Positions 59,779 through 64,000 of a stretch of DNA of 64,000 bases are shown here, piece by piece. Positions within the stretch are counted from its first letter, which is position 1. Each line of letters begins with the position of its first letter. Source of the stretch: an uncultured Bacteroidales bacterium. GTDB taxonomy: Bacteria; Bacteroidota; Bacteroidia; Bacteroidales; Paludibacteraceae. The position numbers were made by a program, and so were the translations under genes. The stretch lies in assembly GCA_900317745.1 (NCBI GenBank), contig ONHW01000015.1, positions 1-64,000 on the forward strand, given 5' to 3'. A model generated the notes under the pieces. It was given only the letters and a program-made list of their open reading frames with translations, did no database searches and was not told where the DNA came from.

Positions 59779-59879
59779 CAGCCGCGTGGCATTGAAAGGG
59801 GAGAAAGAATATACCTAAATGTTTTACTAATACCTTTAATAAGCGCTATATCAACTATTCCCTTTCAGCCATGCGGCTG
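59779..59879. repeat. Long inverted repeat, MITE-like or structured RNA
   Basis: Arms 59779-59800 (CAGCCGCGTGGCATTGAAAGGG) and 59860-59879 (CCCTTTCAGCCATGCGGCTG) pair over about 20 bp with a 2-nt bulge and one mismatch. The interior is 59 nt, AT-rich and without a frame. No clear target-site duplication is visible. Confidence 0.55.
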
Positions 59880-59912
59880 GCTTTCCGGAACTTCCGGTAA
59901 AATGCCAGCATA

Positions 59913-59956
59913 CAGACCTAATGCGATTGGCTATCAGGTCTGCTTTTCTTTTTTTT
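59913..59956 (+). terminator. Terminator downstream of the TonB-like gene
   Basis: CAGACCT/AGGTCTG stem with a 16-nt loop followed by CTTTTCTTTTTTTT. It lies about 190 nt after the stop, beyond the inverted repeat at 59779-59879, so that repeat is probably transcribed. Confidence 0.75.
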
Positions 59957-60072
59957 AAATGCTCTCCCGTTGTAAGATTTTGCCGGTTCAATCGTATTAC
60001 ATATATAAGGCCACAAATTTGGCTGAGAAAGGCATAGTATTTGCATACGTATAATTAGAACAAAATCATTAT

Positions 60073-60310
60073 ATGACTTAAGAGCAGTTCACGCAGACAT
60101 ATTTACCCTTCAGCGACAAGATGTACGCCCTCGCATACAATCTTCTGCGCAACCGTGACGAGGCGCGAGACTGCGTGCAAGACGCTTGCGCTGAACTTTG
60201 GAACAAACGAGATACAATAGAACCGGACAAACCACCACTTGCGCTCGTCCTAACAATGGTGCGGAACAACTGCCTCGACCGTCTCAAATCCCGAAGCCGG
60301 CGAGCTCTGC
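60073..60310 (+). pseudogene. Broken ECF-type RNA polymerase sigma factor
   Basis: The frame from ATG 60073 reads MT, a TAA stop, then EQFTQTYLPFSDKMYALAYN and LLRNRDEARDCVQDACAELW, LALVLTMVRNNCLDRLKSRS: a clear sigma-70 region 2 (ECF type) with its -10-binding helices. Two lesions are visible: the in-frame stop at codon 3, and loss of everything after region 2, where the sequence joins htpG-like DNA in another frame. A downstream ATG at 60121 could restart, but region 4 is absent, so a working sigma factor is unlikely. Confidence 0.8.
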
Positions 60311-60412
60311 GACAAGGTCAGCCAACTGCTGGATATAGCGTTCCTCGCATCCGGTCTGCTCAAGGGCGAAGCACTGGCTAAGTTCGTCAACCGCTCGGTT
60401 GAACTGCTGTAA
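60293..60412 (+). pseudogene. 3' fragment of a second htpG
   Basis: From 60311 to the TAA at 60410-60412 the frame encodes DKVSQLLDIAFLASGLLKGE, continued by ALAKFVNRSVELL, identical in protein to the end of htpG at 57851-57952, yet with about nine synonymous codon differences in 33 codons. Upstream, GAAGCCGGCGAGCTCT looks like the htpG repeat-A context (GAAGCC...GGCGAGCTCT) with the centre lost. It is a remnant of a diverged, once functional htpG, now fused to the sigma-factor fragment. Confidence 0.85.
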
Positions 60413-60441
60413 TTCAGGTAGTATTCTACTATCCTCTAACC

Positions 60442-60480
60442 ACCGGCGGCGTAGCTATCAACTACGCCGCCGGTTATTCT
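60442..60480 (+). terminator. Terminator after the sigma-factor/htpG chimera
   Basis: A 13-bp stem ACCGGCGGCGTAG/CTACGCCGCCGGT with a 7-nt loop, followed by TATTCT. It sits between converging transcripts. Confidence 0.7.
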
Positions 60481-60512
60481 ATGCACCAAAATTGGTCGTC
60501 TGTTTTCCCGCT

Positions 60513-62144
60513 TTATTTGTACATATATCGCTTAATTGAGCGTTTGGGCGTCTTCTCGAACTCCTTGGACATCCATTCAAAGTCGGCGATATGGCTATAT
60601 GCCGGTAACCGGTGATTGACATTTTCAACGGCTTGTGCAAGCGCCTTGTTCAACTCTGTTTCTTCCGAACGCAGTTGCTCAAGATGTTCATCTGTCAGAT
60701 AGAGGAGTGCATGCAATTTGTTGTTTCGGCTCACCACCAGCGATTCGTCTATTTCCGGCTGGGCGTTCAGCAACGATTCTATTTCTTCTGGATAGATGTT
60801 CTGCCCGGAAGGGCCGAGAATCATCGTCTTGCTGCGTCCGCGAAGGAAGACATTTCCCTGCGCATCGACACATCCAAGGTCGCCCGTGTGCATCCATCCG
60901 TCTTCCGTGAACGCCGCCTTGGTCGCTTCGGGGTTCTTATAATACCCGACCATGCAATTGTCGCCGCGCAGTTGTATCTCGCCTATGATTTCGTTCTGTA
61001 TAGCCTTTCCGGCTCCGGAGCCTCTCCGGTCGGGCGAGTCGATACGCAACTCCATTCTGTCCACCAGCCGTCCGCAACTGTGCGCCTTGAACTGCTGCCA
61101 CGGCACATAGCACACCAGTGGTCCGCACTCGGTCATGCCGTAGCCGGTCAGGTAGGGGAAATGGATGTCCATGAGGCATTTCTCTACTTCGGGATTGATT
61201 GCCGCACCTCCAGAGATAAGGACGCGTATGTTGCCACCCAAAGCGTCCATCAGTCCTTTGCGTATACGCTTTTTTATGAGCGTTCCGATGCCCGGGATAT
61301 GCCATAGCACACGTACCAGCGGCTTGCGTACGACAGGGCGTATCTGTTTCTGATAGATTTTTTCCAACACCATCGGCACAACCATGACGATAATCGGCTT
61401 GCACTCGCGCAGCGCCTGCATCAGCACCGGCGTGGTGAGGCGTGTGATGAACCAGACATGCGAACCGCCTGCCATCTGGTAGATGAGCTCAATCATCATT
61501 CCGAACATGTGCGCCAGTGGCAACAGCGACACGAGATTGATACCCGGATGGCACTCCATGTTCTCCATCGAGTACTGCACGTTGGATGAGAGGTAGTTGA
61601 TAAGCGCAAGGTCGTCGAGATTGTCCTCGCGGTAGTGTACATGTTCGGGCTTAAAGCCGCTCGGGTAGATGGCTTGGAACGTATCATCCAGCATCTCGTA
61701 CGCCTCATGGAACTTGGGCTGCGCGGCATAGACCAGATGGAAGTCCACCGTGGAGATGACGGCCTTAAGTGCGGGCATGTGGCTGATGTCGATTTTCTTC
61801 TCCACGACAGGTCCGACGAACAGCATCTGCGCGTCGGAGTGGTTGACCAGTTTCTCGATGTCCGCACCTGTGAAGTCCGCCAGCACGCTTACCGCCACGG
61901 CATTGTATGAGAGGATACTCAGGAAACCGACCGCCCAGTTGGACGAGTTGGCGCCGCACACGGCTATCTTATCGCCCGGACGGAGACCAAGTTGCTCATA
62001 ATAGAGATGCAGGCGCGCCATCTGCGTGGCGACGTCGCCGTAGGTGTGGGTGCGGTCTGTGCCGTAGTCCGTCAGTGCAGGGCTGTCCCAACCCTCACGG
62101 AAAGAATGGTTGATGTACGAAAATAGGTGTTTAAGTGTTGCCAT
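60513..62144 (-). CDS. AMP-binding acyl-CoA ligase family protein lacking its P-loop
   Basis: A 543-residue member of the adenylate-forming family, like Bacteroidota long-chain acyl-CoA ligases. Present are YGMTECGPLVCY (A5), GWMHTGDLG (A7), GRSKTMILGPSGQNIYPEEIE (A8) and the catalytic lysine in KTPKRSIKRYMYK (A10). The ATP phosphate-binding loop (A3, normally INYTSGTTG.SKGV) is missing: at residues 182-187 INY runs directly into LSSNVQYSMENM, an in-frame loss of about 17 residues at 61592/61593. Adenylation should be crippled. It lies 11 nt downstream of the thioesterase, in one operon. Confidence 0.9.
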   Translation of the reverse strand: MATLKHLFSYINHSFREGWDSPALTDYGTDRTHTYGDVATQMARLHLYYEQLGLRPGDKIAVCGANSSNWAVGFLSILSYNAVAVSVLADFTGADIEKLVNHSDAQMLFVGPVVEKKIDISHMPALKAVISTVDFHLVYAAQPKFHEAYEMLDDTFQAIYPSGFKPEHVHYREDNLDDLALINYLSSNVQYSMENMECHPGINLVSLLPLAHMFGMMIELIYQMAGGSHVWFITRLTTPVLMQALRECKPIIVMVVPMVLEKIYQKQIRPVVRKPLVRVLWHIPGIGTLIKKRIRKGLMDALGGNIRVLISGGAAINPEVEKCLMDIHFPYLTGYGMTECGPLVCYVPWQQFKAHSCGRLVDRMELRIDSPDRRGSGAGKAIQNEIIGEIQLRGDNCMVGYYKNPEATKAAFTEDGWMHTGDLGCVDAQGNVFLRGRSKTMILGPSGQNIYPEEIESLLNAQPEIDESLVVSRNNKLHALLYLTDEHLEQLRSEETELNKALAQAVENVNHRLPAYSHIADFEWMSKEFEKTPKRSIKRYMYK

Positions 62145-62155
62145 AAAGTCAAGAA

Positions 62156-62884
62156 TTAGAAGGTGAATAATACCGCGGTGCAGGCGGTGCTGCCGTCTTC
62201 GCCGGAGAGCAGATACTCAATACGGCCGTCCGTCTCGTTCACACACACGCAAATCAGTTCATCCGCATGAACCTCACGCACATAGCGTATGTCAAGACGT
62301 ATCGGTGTCACGGTTGCCAGATGGTCGCAGGCGTTTAGCATGAACTGGAGGTACTTGTAGGAATTGCAATGCCTGTTCATGTCAAGGTCGGTGTAATGGA
62401 TACGGTGCTGCAAGACCGCCGTTGGGGCGCTTATCTGCTCGGGGTGACGGACGGAAGAAAACGAAAATCCGGGCGCGTCCCCTGTTTTGTCCGTGCGGTC
62501 GGCAAACGCCTGCGAACATATCTCGCGCGTCTCCATGTGCATGACCGACCAGATGGACGTCCCTTGCCCGATTTCGGTCTCTACGCCGTCCCGTGAGATG
62601 AATAGCCGGTACTCGCGGACCACCATGCACCGCAGTAGCTTGCTTTCCCATGTCTCGATGACCAGCGTGTCTTTGTAATGCGGCAGCGACTGCATCTGCA
62701 GCGACAGACGCAGCAGCACCCAGTTGGCGTTGTACCGTTCACGCAGATACGCGGGCGAAAGTCCGGCACGGCTCACGCCGTCATCACTCGCCATCAGCAG
62801 GTAGTTCTCCAGATCACACAGACGTATCTGCCATGACATGTCACACTCGGCAAAAGCCACCGTGCGCGTAAACTTTGTTCTCAT
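62156..62884 (-). CDS. Acyl-ACP thioesterase (FatA/FatB-like)
   Basis: A 242-residue hotdog-fold thioesterase that releases fatty acids from acyl-ACP. It has MRTKFTRTVAFAECDMSWQI at the N-terminus, the NWVLLRLSLQM strand, ETWESKLLRCMVVREYRLF, and TDLDMNRHCNSYKYLQFML, where the conserved N-x-H-x-N-type catalytic motif appears as MNRHCN. The frame is open to 62908, but that ATG lies inside the promoter -7 box, so ATG 62884 is the start. It is followed by the acyl-CoA ligase-like gene. Confidence 0.88.
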   Translation of the reverse strand: MRTKFTRTVAFAECDMSWQIRLCDLENYLLMASDDGVSRAGLSPAYLRERYNANWVLLRLSLQMQSLPHYKDTLVIETWESKLLRCMVVREYRLFISRDGVETEIGQGTSIWSVMHMETREICSQAFADRTDKTGDAPGFSFSSVRHPEQISAPTAVLQHRIHYTDLDMNRHCNSYKYLQFMLNACDHLATVTPIRLDIRYVREVHADELICVCVNETDGRIEYLLSGEDGSTACTAVLFTF

Positions 62885-62905
62885 AGGCAAAATCCATTTA
62901 GCGCA

Positions 62906-62936
62906 CAAAGGTACAAAAAAAGCGGCACTTGTCCAA
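62906..62936 (-). promoter_or_regulatory. Promoter of the acyl-ACP thioesterase operon
   Basis: On the minus strand TTGG (62936-62933), 19 nt and TACCTTTG (62913-62906) are a near-consensus match. Transcription near 62899 leaves about 15 nt before ATG 62884. Confidence 0.68.
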
Positions 62937-62979
62937 GTGTCGCCAAAATAGGGAATATATTTGTTTGGATTTGGATAAC

Positions 62980-63825
62980 TTATTTATCCTTATTGCGGAA
63001 CTGCGAGGGGGTGAGACCGGTTTGTTTGCGGAAGTACTTGCAGAACGCGGCTTCGGTGGCAAAGCCCATCTGATGCGCGATTTGCTTGACATTCAGGTCG
63101 GTAGAGAGCAGCAATCGTTTGCCTTCCTTGCACAATATATCTTGTATCATTATCTGCGGCGACTTGCCTATACAGGTGCGGCATACTTGGTTCAGATAGG
63201 CGGAAGAAATCTGTAATTGCGCAGCATACCAACCTACTTGCTGCGTGCCGCAGCTTTCATCCAGTAGTTTTAGAAAAGCTACGTATAACTGATTCTGTCG
63301 TGAAGAGACAAGGGCATGAGGCGCAGCAGACGGATACATTACCTCGTCCACCCACGACAACAATTCGTAAATAATAGATTGCCCTTGCAGAAACGCCACG
63401 CGCCTACGGTAACGACCTGTCTCCTCTGAATAGAGTGGCACCAGACCGCGGTATGCTGCGATGAGTTTCAATTGCCGCGGCGAGAGATGGATAATAGGAT
63501 GACGCAAGATAAAATGCAGCTTCTCAATCCAATCATCTTCGTCGCGAAGACAAGCATACAATATATCTTCTACCTTCTTTCCGTCCAACGCAAAGATCAC
63601 ACATCGGTAGTCCGGCGACTGCTCAAGAACATGAGGCAAACGGTTAGCGGGACTGAATAAGAGGTCATTGGCATACATGGTATAGGTGGAACCGGCGTAC
63701 TCAAACGTGATCTCTCCGGCTAAGCATTGCCACATATACGACCGCCCGAATGCCAAACCGTTCTCCAACAGCAGATCATCCAGCTCACTTGTTACCACTA
63801 TATCCTTAAATCGCTTTATCTCCAT
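62980..63825 (-). CDS. AraC-family transcriptional regulator
   Basis: A 281-residue regulator. The N-terminal part resembles a cupin-like effector domain (ITFEYAGSTYTMYANDLLF). The C-terminal two-HTH AraC domain is clear from about residue 185: WYAAQLQISSAYLNQVCRT as the first helix pair, and LNVKQIAHQMGFATEAAFCKYFRKQTGLTPSQFR as the second with the family signature. The ligand is unknown. It is transcribed in the same direction as the thioesterase operon, with 95 nt between; control of that operon is a guess. Confidence 0.92.
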   Translation of the reverse strand: MEIKRFKDIVVTSELDDLLLENGLAFGRSYMWQCLAGEITFEYAGSTYTMYANDLLFSPANRLPHVLEQSPDYRCVIFALDGKKVEDILYACLRDEDDWIEKLHFILRHPIIHLSPRQLKLIAAYRGLVPLYSEETGRYRRRVAFLQGQSIIYELLSWVDEVMYPSAAPHALVSSRQNQLYVAFLKLLDESCGTQQVGWYAAQLQISSAYLNQVCRTCIGKSPQIMIQDILCKEGKRLLLSTDLNVKQIAHQMGFATEAAFCKYFRKQTGLTPSQFRNKDK

Positions 63826-63856
63826 CTGTTAGCCTGAATCCGAATAAACTTGCCTG

Positions 63857-63887
63857 CAAAGATAATACATTTTTTTGATATATGCAA
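63857..63887 (-). promoter_or_regulatory. Promoter of the AraC-family gene
   Basis: On the minus strand TTGC (63887-63884), 19 nt and TATCTTTG (63864-63857): the -7 box is perfect and the -33 box weak. Transcription near 63850 gives a leader of about 25 nt before ATG 63825. Confidence 0.6.
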
Positions 63888-63917
63888 GAAAACACGCGTT
63901 TTTTTTGCATTTAGTTC

Positions 63918-64000
63918 TTATTTCGCACCGCTCAAAATACCGCTTTCTTTGTCCTCGTTGTTGATACGCTGGTATTCGCGTGTCGAGGCTCTCGTCCCGA
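63918..64000 (-). CDS. 3' end of an unidentified gene (partial)
   Basis: On the minus strand a frame from the right edge reads GTRASTREYQRINNEDKESG then ILSGAK and stops with TAA (63920-63918). The hydrophilic composition is protein-like and the other two frames look random. The family cannot be named from 26 residues. It is oriented like the AraC-family gene. Confidence 0.4.
   Translation of the reverse strand, partial: GTRASTREYQRINNEDKESGILSGAK

Noticed and set aside
60121..60381. 86-codon open frame as an intact small sigma factor
   Set aside because: Its second half reads htpG-derived DNA in the wrong frame, and region 4 is missing, so it is part of a pseudogene.

Overview
The window looks like a Bacteroidales (Bacteroidota) chromosome of moderate GC content; the genus cannot be fixed from sequence alone. 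Evidence: repeated promoters of the Bacteroidota primary sigma type (TTTG, 20 nt, TAnnTTTG), almost no Shine-Dalgarno sequences, a fused MurF-alanine racemase gene, BspA-type leucine-rich repeats, a type IX secretion (T9SS) sorting domain on two giant surface proteins, and OmpA proteins with N-terminal barrels. No transposase, prophage or CRISPR array was found.

Layout. (1) 158-16422, all minus strand: one long capsule/exopolysaccharide operon read from a clear promoter at 16477-16508. It holds two nucleotide-sugar dehydrogenases, a Wza-like exporter, Wzz, a Wzx-type flippase, a coupled sugar-modification cassette (DegT aminotransferase, ATP-grasp ligase, DegT-like protein, epimerase), a GT2, an EpsG-like polymerase, a sugar-transfer-associated ATP-grasp protein and a GT4. 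(2) 17134-21627: two divergent secreted proteins (leucine-rich repeat and CotH) that share a short C-terminal motif. (3) 21666-27980: gltX, then a NagB-like/PIG-L fusion, a GT2 and a SpoIID protein. (4) 28017-45297: two successive pairs of an OmpA-barrel protein and a T9SS surface protein; the second surface protein is about 3650 residues. (5) 45377-57952: housekeeping and small genes (ftsY, thioesterase, murF-alr, ABC ATPase, a 33-residue peptide gene with a membrane partner, a lipoprotein, an acyltransferase-like protein, Fur family, Zn peptidase, two tRNA-Arg, DUF2461, hpf, htpG). (6) 58217-64000: a TPR/HTH lipoprotein with a TonB-like protein, a sigma-factor pseudogene joined to a second htpG 3' end, an acyl-CoA ligase lacking its P-loop with an acyl-ACP thioesterase, and an AraC regulator.

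The most unusual property of the window is its load of short dispersed repeats that sit both between genes and in frame inside essential genes. Family A is a palindrome (GCCAAnnTTGGC), with four copies in htpG and one each at the gltX end and in ftsY. Family B is a 24-nt unit, in spoIID and murF-alr. Family C is a CCCTTTAGGGGAGGG-type element, in murF-alr, the ABC ATPase and a membrane protein. A larger, three-hairpin repeat (family F) sits immediately upstream of both tRNA-Arg genes, and its stem pairing is kept although the stem sequence changes. Three loci (murF-alr, the acyl-CoA ligase, the sigma-factor/htpG chimera) carry deletions or fusions that remove key parts. The whole suggests a genome shaped by repeat spread and repeat-mediated rearrangement.
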